Shown here: positions 44,563 through 52,624 of the stretch, one piece after another | Layout: the number at the start of each line of letters is the position of its first letter | Position numbering within the stretch: the first letter of the stretch is position 1 | Notes under the pieces: generated by a model | The model's input: only the letters and a program-made list of their open reading frames with translations | Databases searched by the model: none | What the model was told of the DNA's origin: nothing | Made by a program: the position numbers and the translations under genes | Assembly: GCF_031451695.1 (NCBI RefSeq) | Contig: NZ_JARWAM010000003.1 | Coordinates: 248,001 to 312,000 of the forward strand | Direction of reading: 5' to 3' | Source: Franzmannia qiaohouensis | GTDB lineage: Bacteria; Pseudomonadota; Gammaproteobacteria; Pseudomonadales; Halomonadaceae | DNA: 64,000 bases

Positions 44563-44592
44563 AGCGGCCGGCGTAGACATGCGCCGGCCGCT
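44563..44592 (-). terminator. Hairpin between the BFN-PDZ gene and the TSUP gene
   Basis: A perfect 11-bp stem, AGCGGCCGGCG (44563-44573) with its complement (44582-44592) and an 8-nt loop, ends 20 bp before the TSUP start. The T tract on the minus strand is weak. Confidence 0.5.
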
Positions 44593-44655
44593 GAGCGTCA
44601 ACAGTTTATATTAGCGCGCTATGTTTCGCGACGCCGACGCTTGGACATAACAGCG

Positions 44656-45534
44656 CTAGAGGCGAATACCCGGCTCCTCGTCGGCTTGCGGCGCACCGCG
44701 TCCGCGCGGCCGCGGTGTCGGCACGTCGGTGGAGAGCGCCAGCTCGTGCACCTCGCCCTCCTGCCAGTAGCGCAGCTGGGCTTCTTCATCGGCGGGGGTG
44801 TCGCGCACCAGCTCGAGGAAGTGCATCGGCGACGAGGGCACCTCGTCGTTGACCGCCAGCAGCAGCGCCCCCGGCGCCATGCCCGCCTCGTCGGCGGCGC
44901 CGCTGACGTCACTGACCAGCAGGCCCTCATCGTCGGGCAGGCCGAGGGCATCGCGCAGGTCGTCGCTGACGCGGGTCACGGTGATGCCGAGTGCCGCCAC
45001 CACCGTGTCCTCCAGCCCTTCGTACTCGATCTGCCGCGCCGCCTCACGCACCTCGGGCGCCACGTGAATGGTCGCCCCGGCCTGCAGCGCCAGCGCCAGG
45101 GCATCGCTGGGCCGGCTGTCGATACGCACCGGATCGCGCCCTTCGACCTCGAGTTCGAGCATGCCGAGGAAGGTGTTGTCCTGCAGCGCATCGACATATA
45201 CCCGCGTCAGGTTCGCTTGCAGGCCATCGATGACGTCATTGAGCAGCTCATGGGTCAGCGGCCGCCGCGGCCGATCACCGCGCAGCGCGCGCAGGATGGC
45301 ATCGGCCTCATTGGGGCCGATGAAGATCGGAATCACGTCCTCTCCGCCCGGCTCGCGCAGCAGCACCACCGGCGGCCCCATGGCCCCCGCCACCCCCACC
45401 GTGGCAATCTCCACCTCGATCATCTCATCGGGGTCGGCGGCCAGCTCACGGGCCACCGCCAGGCCGGCGGCAGTGCTCAACATCACGCCCATCAGCAGCG
45501 ACGCCAGCAGGCGTCGTGGTAACAACCTCAGCAT
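44656..45534 (-). CDS. Exported bifunctional-nuclease (BFN, DUF151) domain protein with PDZ domain
   Basis: A 292-residue protein with an N-terminal signal peptide (about 1-28, ending VARELA), a BFN/DUF151 domain (about 38-165; VVLLREPGGEDVIPIFIG, RPSDALALALQAG) and a C-terminal PDZ-like domain (about 170-270; DDEGLLVSDVSGAADEAGMAPG). BFN domains are mostly known from cytoplasmic or plastid proteins with reported RNase and DNase activity, so an exported BFN joined to a PDZ is unusual. The function is unknown; a periplasmic quality-control or nucleic-acid role is speculation. The start follows AAGGAGATAGC. It is divergent from the yebC-like gene. Confidence 0.78.
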   Translation of the reverse strand: MLRLLPRRLLASLLMGVMLSTAAGLAVARELAADPDEMIEVEIATVGVAGAMGPPVVLLREPGGEDVIPIFIGPNEADAILRALRGDRPRRPLTHELLNDVIDGLQANLTRVYVDALQDNTFLGMLELEVEGRDPVRIDSRPSDALALALQAGATIHVAPEVREAARQIEYEGLEDTVVAALGITVTRVSDDLRDALGLPDDEGLLVSDVSGAADEAGMAPGALLLAVNDEVPSSPMHFLELVRDTPADEEAQLRYWQEGEVHELALSTDVPTPRPRGRGAPQADEEPGIRL

Positions 45535-45701
45535 GCTATCTCCTTGGTGGCCTCATCGATCACCGCTTAGGCCACATAAGGTGTGTTCGGGTTCAGGATG
45601 GCACTCATCGGCGGGACCCGCCATGCGGCAAATAACCCTGTTCCCGCTGCGGCTTGTTGAGTAACATTCTGGCCGTATTGATGAGCAGACAGGACAACGA
45701 T

Positions 45702-46430
45702 ATGGGCAGGGCCTTCCAGAACCGCAAGGAATCCATGGCCAAGACGGCCGCCGCCAAGACCAAGGTCTACAGCAAGTACGGCCGCGAGATCTACGTGGTC
45801 GCCAAGCAGGGCGGTACCGACCCCGCCGGCAACCTGAGCCTGCGCGGCCTGATTGAGCGCGCCAAGAAGGACCAGGTGCCCAGCCACGTGATCGAAAAGG
45901 CCCTCGACAAGGCCAGCGGCGCCGGCGGCGAGGACTTCTCACCGGCCCGCTACGAGGGCTTCGGGCCTGGCAACTGCATGGTGATCGTCGACTGCCTGAC
46001 CGACAATCCCAACCGTACCTTCGGCGACGTGCGCGCCTGCTTCACCAAGACCAAGTGCAAGATCGGCACCCCCGGCAGCGTCAGCCACATGTTCGACCAC
46101 TGCGCCATCCTCGCCTATCACGGCGACGATGAAGAGGCGGCGCTCGAGGCGCTGATGGAGGCCGATGTCGATGTCTCCGACATCGAGAACGAGGACGGCC
46201 AGATCACCGTGTTCGCCCCGCACACCGAGTACGCCAAGGCCAAGCAGGCGCTGCTCGACGCCTTCGGCGAGCTCGACTTCGAGGTCGACGAGATCCAGTT
46301 CGTGCCCCAGACCCCCACGCCCATCGAGGGCGACGACGTGGCGCTGTTCGAGAAATTCCTCGATATGCTCAACGACCTCGACGACGTGCAGAACGTCTTC
46401 CACAACGCCGAGCTGCCCGCCGAGGCCTGA
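45702..46430 (+). CDS. YebC/PmpR-family protein (YeeN-like)
   Basis: The family binds DNA or the ribosome (TACO1 relatives) and affects transcription or relief of polyproline stalling. The 242-residue protein begins MGRAFQNRKESMAKTAAAKT and has GREIYVVAKQGGTDPAGNLSLR, YEGFGPGN and an acidic C-terminal half. The N-terminus matches the YeeN-like branch rather than the usual YebC linked to ruvC. ATG 45702 has AGGA upstream; ATG 45681 would add seven residues. Confidence 0.85.
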   Translation: MGRAFQNRKESMAKTAAAKTKVYSKYGREIYVVAKQGGTDPAGNLSLRGLIERAKKDQVPSHVIEKALDKASGAGGEDFSPARYEGFGPGNCMVIVDCLTDNPNRTFGDVRACFTKTKCKIGTPGSVSHMFDHCAILAYHGDDEEAALEALMEADVDVSDIENEDGQITVFAPHTEYAKAKQALLDAFGELDFEVDEIQFVPQTPTPIEGDDVALFEKFLDMLNDLDDVQNVFHNAELPAEA

Positions 46431-46449
46431 TCCGTGCCAGCCTGCCCTA

Positions 46450-47637
46450 TCAGGCAGGCAGCTCGCGCAGGCGCCAGTCGTTGTCGGTCAAGGCGACCCC
46501 GCCGCGCTCGGTGACCAGCACCGTATCGCTGAGGCCGATCCCCCAGCGGCCGGGCAGCCGCAGGCAGAGCGGCAGGTGAAAGACCATGCCGGCCGCGAAG
46601 CGGTGCGCCTGTCCGCTGGCAATGTAGCCGGTGCCCTCGACCCAGCTGGGCGGGAACTGCGCCCCCACCGCATAGCCGAACACGCCGGAGTGGAAGAGCG
46701 TCTCCTGCCACCCCGACAGCACCGCCTCGGCGGCTCGGGCCGCGGCATCGAAGGTCTCTCCCGGCTGCATGTGGCGACACAGTGCCTCGCCCAGCTCACC
46801 GCACAGGTCGGCCACGGCCTGCATCTCATGACTCGCTTGCCCGGCGATGGCGGTGCGCATCATCGGCGCGGTGTAGCGCTGATAGGCGGCGCCGAACTCG
46901 AGGAACACCGGGTCCCCCGCCGCGATTACCCGGCGCTTGTGGTTGACGTGGATCACGCTGATGCGTTCACCGCTGGTGACGATCGGCTGCAGGCTCATGA
47001 ACTCGCTGCCCGCGGCGAGCAGCGCCTGGGCGCCCTCCGCCGCCACCTCGTTGTCGGTCACGCCGGGGCGAATCACCGCCATGGCCGCCTCGAGCCCCGC
47101 CGAGGTAATCCGTGCACTCTCCCTGAGACAGGCAAGCTCGGCATCGCTCTTGACGATACGCACGCCATCGAGCAGCGCCCCTGCCTCGTGGAATCGCTCG
47201 GCCCCGAGCCGCGCCGTGAGCGCCGCCATCACGCCCTGCCGCAAGCCCGCCTGCCAGCCATCGATCCCCACCTGGGCACACGGCGCCAGCAGGTCGCAGA
47301 GCGGGTCGATGACCTCGTCGGGATTCTCCCAGCGGTAGCCGATGATCTCGTCGGCGCGGGCCGTGACCACCGCCGCCCCGGTCTCGATGGAGGCCACCTG
47401 CAGCACCAGCCGCTGGGCGGTACACACCAGGCAGGCGTGCACCGAGACCTCGAAGGTGTGGTAGCCGGTGAGATAGTTGATATCGGCGGGGTCGGTGAGC
47501 AGCAGCGCCTCGAGGCCCTGCCGCTGCATTGCGGCGCGCACCTTGCTTAGCCGCGCCTCGTACTCGTCGGTGCTGAAGGGCAATTCGCTGCGCGCCAGGG
47601 TCGCGGCAAGCGTGTGGCGATAGGCGGTGTAATCCAT
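46450..47637 (-). CDS. M24-family hydrolase lacking canonical metal ligands (creatinase/DoeA-like)
   Basis: A 395-residue pita-bread-fold protein with an N-terminal creatinase-type domain (about 20-150; DPADINYLTGYHTFEVSVHA) and a C-terminal M24 domain (about 160-385). The usual metal ligands are not kept: the first Asp pair region reads FLEFGAAYQRYTAPMMRT, and the usual Glu motif reads AAGMVFHLPLC. Creatinase and ectoine hydrolase DoeA likewise work without metal, so this is probably a C-N hydrolase rather than an Xaa-Pro peptidase. No doeB or creatine genes adjoin it. It starts at ATG 47637 and stands alone. Confidence 0.75.
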   Translation of the reverse strand: MDYTAYRHTLAATLARSELPFSTDEYEARLSKVRAAMQRQGLEALLLTDPADINYLTGYHTFEVSVHACLVCTAQRLVLQVASIETGAAVVTARADEIIGYRWENPDEVIDPLCDLLAPCAQVGIDGWQAGLRQGVMAALTARLGAERFHEAGALLDGVRIVKSDAELACLRESARITSAGLEAAMAVIRPGVTDNEVAAEGAQALLAAGSEFMSLQPIVTSGERISVIHVNHKRRVIAAGDPVFLEFGAAYQRYTAPMMRTAIAGQASHEMQAVADLCGELGEALCRHMQPGETFDAAARAAEAVLSGWQETLFHSGVFGYAVGAQFPPSWVEGTGYIASGQAHRFAAGMVFHLPLCLRLPGRWGIGLSDTVLVTERGGVALTDNDWRLRELPA

Positions 47638-47686
47638 GGCACACTCCGGTTATCCGTCTTCTCAGACGCACCTAGAGTGTAGAAGC

Positions 47687-48526
47687 TCAGCGGGGGCGTG
47701 ACAGGCCAGCGTCGTCGGCCAGGAAGGCGTCGATACCCTCCAGGTAGTCGGCCTCGCTATCCACGAAGCCGGTGTTGTGACCGCCGCTGATCGTCAGCAG
47801 CTGCTTGGGGTCGTTGGCGGCGCGGTAAACCGCCTCGCCCTCGTCGTAGGGAATCACCTCGTCGTCGCGGCTGTGAATCACCAGCAGCGGCGCCGAGATC
47901 CGGGTCACGTAGCGCTCCACCGGGTAGTCGATGCGCGCCAGCCAGCGCGCTGGCAGGAACGGATAGAGCCGCTGAGCCAGCTCCGGCACCGAGCGAAACG
48001 GCGACTCGAGGATCACCGCCGCAGGGGACGCTTGGTGCTCAACACTTGCCGCGAGCTCGGCGGCCACCGCGGCGCCCAGCGAGCGGCCAAATACCACGAC
48101 CTCATCGGGCGCCACCCCCGCCTCATCCTGCAGCCACTGCCAGGCGGCGCGGGCATCCAGCGCCGTGCCGGCTTCGGACGGACGGCCCTCGCTGCGGCCA
48201 TAGCCGCGGTAGTCGATGATCAGCACCGAGAGTCCCAGGCGCTGGAACTGGGCGATGCTCTCCAGCCGGTGGGAGATATTGCCGGCGTTACCGTGGAAGA
48301 ACAGCAGGCTGCCGCGGGGCTCGGGGGCGGGTAGCCACCAGGCATCGAGGGCCAGCTCGTCCTCGGTGGTGAGGGTCACGTCTTCCCACGCCAGGCCGCG
48401 CTCGGCCGGGGTGGCGACATGCTCGCGGCCGGCGTGGGGCAGATACAGCAGGCGCTCCTGGAAGGCCCACATCAGTGCCACCACCAGCAGATAGACCGCT
48501 GCCAGCGAGAGCAGGACACGTATCAT
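47687..48526 (-). CDS. Alpha/beta hydrolase, Bem46/ABHD17 type
   Basis: A 279-residue serine hydrolase anchored by an N-terminal hydrophobic segment (about 3-20). FFHGNAGNISHRL holds the oxyanion residues, GRSLG the nucleophile Ser149, HSRDDEVIP the acid and GGHN the His250. Substrate unknown; relatives act on acyl groups of lipids or proteins. Its ATG overlaps the rhomboid stop by one base (TGATG), so the two are coupled. Confidence 0.87.
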   Translation of the reverse strand: MIRVLLSLAAVYLLVVALMWAFQERLLYLPHAGREHVATPAERGLAWEDVTLTTEDELALDAWWLPAPEPRGSLLFFHGNAGNISHRLESIAQFQRLGLSVLIIDYRGYGRSEGRPSEAGTALDARAAWQWLQDEAGVAPDEVVVFGRSLGAAVAAELAASVEHQASPAAVILESPFRSVPELAQRLYPFLPARWLARIDYPVERYVTRISAPLLVIHSRDDEVIPYDEGEAVYRAANDPKQLLTISGGHNTGFVDSEADYLEGIDAFLADDAGLSRPR

Positions 48527-49107
48527 CAGATCAGCTCACCGGGATAGGTCGAGGCCATCAGCCCGAGCATAAAGATTACCCCCCAGGCACCACCCCACAG
48601 ATGGGCACTGTGATTGACGTTGTCATCGACGTGACGCTGCGCCCACAGTGAGTAGAACACGTAGAGCGCGGCGAAGGCGATCGCCGGCACCGGCACCACG
48701 AACACGAACAGCAGCGACCAGGGCCGCAGCAGTATGTAGGCGAACAGCATCGCCGCCACCGCTCCGGAGGCGCCCAGACTCAGGTAGCTGGCATCGCCTC
48801 GGTGGCGCAGATGGGTCGGCAGGATCGCCACCAGCAGCCCGGCGATATAGAACAGCACGAACCCCAGCACCCCGATATGCGGCACCAACACCAGCTCCAT
48901 CACCGTGCCGAACACGTAGAGAGTGATCATGTTGAAGGCCAGGTGCATGAGGTTGGCGTGTATCAGCCCGTGGCTGACCAGGCGCCACCACTGCCCCCTC
49001 ACCACGCCGGGTGGCCAGTAGATCAGCGCCCGCTTGAGTGCCGGCAGCATCCAACCCAGTGCCGAGACGAGCACCGTCAGGGTGACCAGCGTCAGGGTCA
49101 CGTTCAT
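48526..49107 (-). CDS. Rhomboid-family intramembrane serine protease
   Basis: A 193-residue protein with six likely membrane helices. The dyad is Ser114 in LGASGAVAAM and His169 in NHSAHLWGGAWG, and WWRLVSHGLIHANLMHLAFNM is the conserved loop-1/helix-2 region. It should cleave single-span membrane proteins inside the inner membrane. Co-transcription with the alpha/beta hydrolase suggests a shared membrane-surface role, which is inference. Confidence 0.88.
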   Translation of the reverse strand: MNVTLTLVTLTVLVSALGWMLPALKRALIYWPPGVVRGQWWRLVSHGLIHANLMHLAFNMITLYVFGTVMELVLVPHIGVLGFVLFYIAGLLVAILPTHLRHRGDASYLSLGASGAVAAMLFAYILLRPWSLLFVFVVPVPAIAFAALYVFYSLWAQRHVDDNVNHSAHLWGGAWGVIFMLGLMASTYPGELI

Positions 49108-49171
49108 GGGTCTGTTAGCAAGATAACCATGAGCGCTGTGACCGCATCGGCCGCATTAGGTGCCGAATCGC

Positions 49172-49363
49172 TCAACCGGGCGAACGGTCGCAGCCCATCA
49201 CCCCTCCCTTGGCCCATCCTTCGCCATCGATCTCATTGAAGAATACCTGCACCGACTCCGGCTTGAGGTCATAGACCTCGACGAAGGCTTGGGTAACGCG
49301 CCGGGCGAGTTCGCGCTTCTGCGCCAGGTCGCGGGGAAACTGCTGGATGGTAACGATCGGCAT
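49172..49363 (-). CDS. 4-oxalocrotonate tautomerase family protein
   Basis: A 63-residue tautomerase subunit. After Met removal the N-terminal Pro1 is the catalytic base (PIVTIQQF), and the family's Arg at about position 10 and VQVFFNEID strand are present. The start follows AGGAG. No catechol meta-cleavage genes are near, so it is one of the stand-alone family members with unknown substrate. Confidence 0.85.
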   Translation of the reverse strand: MPIVTIQQFPRDLAQKRELARRVTQAFVEVYDLKPESVQVFFNEIDGEGWAKGGVMGCDRSPG

Positions 49364-49429
49364 GCGGGGCTCCTCGAGGCGGGTGAAACGCCATGGTCCG
49401 ACGAAAAGGTGGCGCCTGGCAATCTCCGC

Positions 49430-50167
49430 TCACTCAGCCAGGAACGCCCGATAGGCCTCCCAGGCATCCTCGACGCCGGTGTCGAGGAAATCCTTGCCGT
49501 GCTCGACCCGGGCCAGCGTGGGGTCGGAGCCCATGCGCCCGTCGGGGAAGCGCCTGCGAAAGGTATCGGCATCGCAATCGGCGCTGCCCTTCGGCGCCAG
49601 CCGCGGCGACATCGCCACCGACTTCTCGACCCCGGCGGCGTACCACGACAGCGCCACCTCCGAGGCGGTGGCGTGGCTGCCTTCGGCATCGCCGTACAGC
49701 GACTGCGCCAGGTCGCGCCCACGCCGCCCGCTGAACCAGCTGTACAGCGACAGGTTCAGCGGCCGGTCGTCGCCGGCCAGGCTGCGCGTGGTATAGACCT
49801 CGGCGAAGGCGGCCTTGACGGTGGCGATGTTGCCGCCGTGGCCGTTGAGGAAGAACACGTGGGTGAAACCGTGGCGGGACAGCGACTCGATGGTGTCATG
49901 CAGCACCGCAATCAAGGTGCTGGGGCCCAGGCTCAGCGTACCCGGAAAGGCCAGGTGGTGCTGGGCCATGCCGATATTCTGGGTCGGCGCCACCAGCACG
50001 TCGTGGCGCTCCCCCAGGGCCCAGGCGATCGCCTCGGGGCAGATCGCATCGGTGCCGATCAGGCCGTTGGGGCCATGCTGCTCGGTGGAACCGATCGGCA
50101 CGATGATCCCCGTGTGACGGCTCAGGTAGGCCTCGACCTCCTGCCAGGTGGCGTGCTGCAGTCGCAT
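49430..50167 (-). CDS. Creatininase-family amidohydrolase
   Basis: A 245-residue metal-dependent amidohydrolase. The ligand motifs are GSTEQHGPNGLIGTD (Glu29, His31, Asp40), NGHGGN and HATASEVALSW with the late Glu. The family includes creatinine amidohydrolase, MftE peptidases and riboflavin-pathway FAPy deformylases, so the substrate is open. The ATG at 50167 was chosen over a longer frame lacking similarity. The metal-less M24 protein 2 kb away could suggest creatinine use, but intervening genes and sequence differences make this weak. Confidence 0.82.
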   Translation of the reverse strand: MRLQHATWQEVEAYLSRHTGIIVPIGSTEQHGPNGLIGTDAICPEAIAWALGERHDVLVAPTQNIGMAQHHLAFPGTLSLGPSTLIAVLHDTIESLSRHGFTHVFFLNGHGGNIATVKAAFAEVYTTRSLAGDDRPLNLSLYSWFSGRRGRDLAQSLYGDAEGSHATASEVALSWYAAGVEKSVAMSPRLAPKGSADCDADTFRRRFPDGRMGSDPTLARVEHGKDFLDTGVEDAWEAYRAFLAE

Positions 50168-50243
50168 GGCGGCTCCTCGACAAGGTTGACAAGTAACATC
50201 AGGACAAGCGCAGATAGTCAGCATCGCTCAGAACTGATCCGTC

Positions 50244-50327
50244 GACAGGCCTGCGAGGAGGCGCTGTAAACCCTCCCTGGGCGCTACCTACGCCATCCAT
50301 GGCGTAGAACCTCCTCTTCGGCCTGTC
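50244..50327. repeat. Palindromic intergenic element with nested hairpin
   Basis: Outer arms 50244-50261 and 50310-50327 match in 15 of 18 positions (GACAGGCC at the start, GGCCTGTC at the end). Inside, CTACGCCA (50288-50295) and TGGCGTAG (50300-50307) form a perfect 8-bp hairpin. It lies after the chemoreceptor gene and may terminate it. The compact structure suggests a REP- or MITE-like repeat, to be tested by copy number. Confidence 0.5.
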
Positions 50328-50410
50328 CCCGGCGTCCTTCGCTCAGGGGCAACTGCGATTGTGATTCATCCCCCCACCTTAGCAGCAAACTGCCGCCCGC
50401 CAAGCATCCC

Positions 50411-52363
50411 TCAGTAGCTCGGCAGCGCCGCCTGCCCCTCTTCGACCTTGAAGCGCTGAATCAGCTGCGCCAGCTCGCGGGCCTGGTCCTTGAGCGACTG
50501 GCTCGAGGTCGAGGCCTGCTCAACCAGCGCGGCATTCTGCTGGGTGACCTCCTCGAGCTGACTGACCGCCTGGTTGATCTGCTCGATCCCGGTGGACTGT
50601 TCGGTGGCCGCAGTGGCGATCTCGCCAACGAAGCTGGTGACCTGCTTGACGCCGTCGGCGATGGCCAGCAGCTGCTGGCTGGCGTCGGCGACCAGCGTCT
50701 CGCCCTCGTCGACCTTCTCGACGCTGGCGTTGACCACTGCGCGGATCTGGTTGGCCTCGTCGGCACAGCGCCCGGCCAGCTGGCGCACCTCGGAAGCCAC
50801 CACCGCGAAGCCGCGGCCGTGCTCGCCGGCACGCGCCGCCTCTACCGAGGCATTCAGTGCCAGCAGGTTGGTCTGGAAGGCAATCGCATCGATCGCCTCG
50901 ATGATGCTCACCACCCGCTGGTTGGCGTCCTTGATCGCCTGCATGGCGGCCGCCGCCTCGGTGCCCACGCTGCCGGCCTGGCGCGCCTTGTCGTCGAGTT
51001 CCCGCGACAAGCGCTCGGCCTGGGCGGCGGAATCGGCGGTCTGGCGCACGGTGGCGGTCATCTGCTCGATGCTGGTGGCGGTCTCGACCAGCGACGAGGA
51101 CTGCTCCTCGGTGCGGCTGGCCAGGTCCTCATTGCCCTGGGCGATCTCGCTGCTGGCGGTACTCACCGACTCGGCGGTGCCCTTGATGTCGTGCATCATG
51201 CGCCGCAGGTTGGTCTGCATCTCGTCGATGTGCGCCAGCAGGCTGGTGGTATCACCCGGCTTGACCGGCACCCGCATGGTCAGGTCGCCGTCGACCACCC
51301 GGCGCACCACGTCGCTGGCCTGCTGGGGGTCGCCGCCCAGCGTCTTGACCACCGAGCGCACCACGCCAAGGCTGACCAACACCGCCACTAGCGCGATCAC
51401 CGCGGTCATCGCCACCAGCAGCCAGAACACCCGGTTCACCTCGGCCAGCGCCTCACGCTCGGGCATCTCGACCACCAGTCCCCAGTCGAGCCGCGGCAGA
51501 TAGCTGAAGCTGCCGATCACCGGCGTGCCAGCGGCATCGCGATACTGACCAACCCCGGCCTCGCCCGCGGCCACCGCTTCGGCTGCGCGGGTGGCAAGGG
51601 TGCTTTCGCCCTCGCCCAACGACGCCACCGGCGTTACCGGGGTGCCGTCGCTGGCCAGCAGGAAGGTGTCCGAGCTGCCGCCCAGCGACATATCGGCCAT
51701 GCGCTCGAACAGCACGCCGAGACGCACCGCGGCGCGCACCACCCCTACCACGTCGCCACCATCATCATAGACCGGCACCACCACGTTGCTGATCTGGTTG
51801 CCGGTTGCCCGCGACACCAGCGGCTGTGAGAACACCATCTCGCCTTGGATGGCCTGCTGGAACCAGGCGCGGTCGGCGACCGCGAACTCCGCTGCCACGC
51901 TCGGCGACATCACCTCGACACCGCCGTCATAGCTCACCCCGGACACCCCGTGGCCGTCCGGCCCAACGAAGAAGATAGTGTCGTAGAAGCCGTCCTGGGC
52001 GGCGATCTGTGCCAGCAGGTGGTCGATCTGCTCGACCTCTACCCGGCGCACAGGATCGAGCCCGGCGATATAGCGCATGTCGTCCTGGCGCGCATCGAGC
52101 CACTGGCTGAACGACTCGCTCATCATCTCGCCGGTGCCCTGCAGCTGGTTGATAGTCGCCTGGGTATAGGACTGGCGATATTGCAGATATACCAGGCTGG
52201 CGACCACGATCACCGACACCAGCACCAGTGACACGATCATCAGCGTCAAGCGTCCGCTGAACCCCAGGCGACGACCTTTGTTAGGTTTTATTTCATTAGC
52301 AGCGTACTGATTACCCCGGTCATGGTGATAATCATCGGGGGACGGCGTCAGCATTTTATTCAT
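50411..52363 (-). CDS. Methyl-accepting chemotaxis protein with dCache sensor
   Basis: A transmembrane chemoreceptor of 650 residues. Membrane segments lie at about 39-61 and 308-330, enclosing a periplasmic dCache domain (about 62-305; FVGPDGHGVSGVSYDGG, DRAWFQQAIQGE). A HAMP domain (about 330-395) and a signalling domain with the hairpin tip EAIDAIAFQTNLLALNASVE follow. The cytoplasmic part has the 36-heptad look of the main Tar/Tsr class but no clear C-terminal NWETF-type pentapeptide (it ends QAALPSY). The start follows GAGGAA, and a consensus sigma-28 promoter stands about 100 bp upstream. The ligand is unknown. Confidence 0.93.
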   Translation of the reverse strand: MNKMLTPSPDDYHHDRGNQYAANEIKPNKGRRLGFSGRLTLMIVSLVLVSVIVVASLVYLQYRQSYTQATINQLQGTGEMMSESFSQWLDARQDDMRYIAGLDPVRRVEVEQIDHLLAQIAAQDGFYDTIFFVGPDGHGVSGVSYDGGVEVMSPSVAAEFAVADRAWFQQAIQGEMVFSQPLVSRATGNQISNVVVPVYDDGGDVVGVVRAAVRLGVLFERMADMSLGGSSDTFLLASDGTPVTPVASLGEGESTLATRAAEAVAAGEAGVGQYRDAAGTPVIGSFSYLPRLDWGLVVEMPEREALAEVNRVFWLLVAMTAVIALVAVLVSLGVVRSVVKTLGGDPQQASDVVRRVVDGDLTMRVPVKPGDTTSLLAHIDEMQTNLRRMMHDIKGTAESVSTASSEIAQGNEDLASRTEEQSSSLVETATSIEQMTATVRQTADSAAQAERLSRELDDKARQAGSVGTEAAAAMQAIKDANQRVVSIIEAIDAIAFQTNLLALNASVEAARAGEHGRGFAVVASEVRQLAGRCADEANQIRAVVNASVEKVDEGETLVADASQQLLAIADGVKQVTSFVGEIATAATEQSTGIEQINQAVSQLEEVTQQNAALVEQASTSSQSLKDQARELAQLIQRFKVEEGQAALPSY

Positions 52364-52462
52364 GGTGTAGTTCCTCTGCGAGTCGGCGAGGCGCCGGCAG
52401 GCCTGAGCGCGTCAGGCTGCCGGGTCGTTATTATCGAGTGGTGATGATCTTGCTTTGTTTGA

Positions 52463-52489
52463 TTATCGGCACTCACCGCGCAGACTTTA
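52463..52489 (-). promoter_or_regulatory. Sigma-28 (FliA) promoter of the chemoreceptor gene
   Basis: On the minus strand TAAA (52489-52486), a 15-bp spacer and GCCGATAA (52470-52463) match the flagellar sigma-28 consensus TAAA-N15-GCCGATAA at every position. The predicted leader is about 90 nt. Confidence 0.88.
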
Positions 52490-52519
52490 GGCGTATACCA
52501 GAGGCGTGTTGCGTATAAC

Positions 52520-52589
52520 GCTTAATCGTTATAGCCAGACTTCGCAATCGATTAAGCACTTATATGAAGCATTAATATTATAAATATTA
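52520..52589. promoter_or_regulatory. Two inverted repeats between the RIO kinase and chemoreceptor genes
   Basis: GCTTAATCG (52520-52528) and CGATTAAGC (52549-52557) form a perfect 9-bp dyad with a 20-bp gap. TAATATT and AATATTA (52573-52589) form an AT-rich palindrome. They lie upstream of the sigma-28 box in a locally AT-rich 261-bp gap; regulator binding is possible but unproved. Confidence 0.35.
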
Positions 52590-52624
52590 GGAAGGATATT
52601 TGAGCCCGCGTTTGATTGCAGGGC

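Noticed and set aside
46450..50167. A creatinine pathway made of the M24 protein and the creatininase-family protein
   Set aside because: Four unrelated genes intervene, the M24 sequence is not close to creatinase, and creatininase-family proteins have many substrates.
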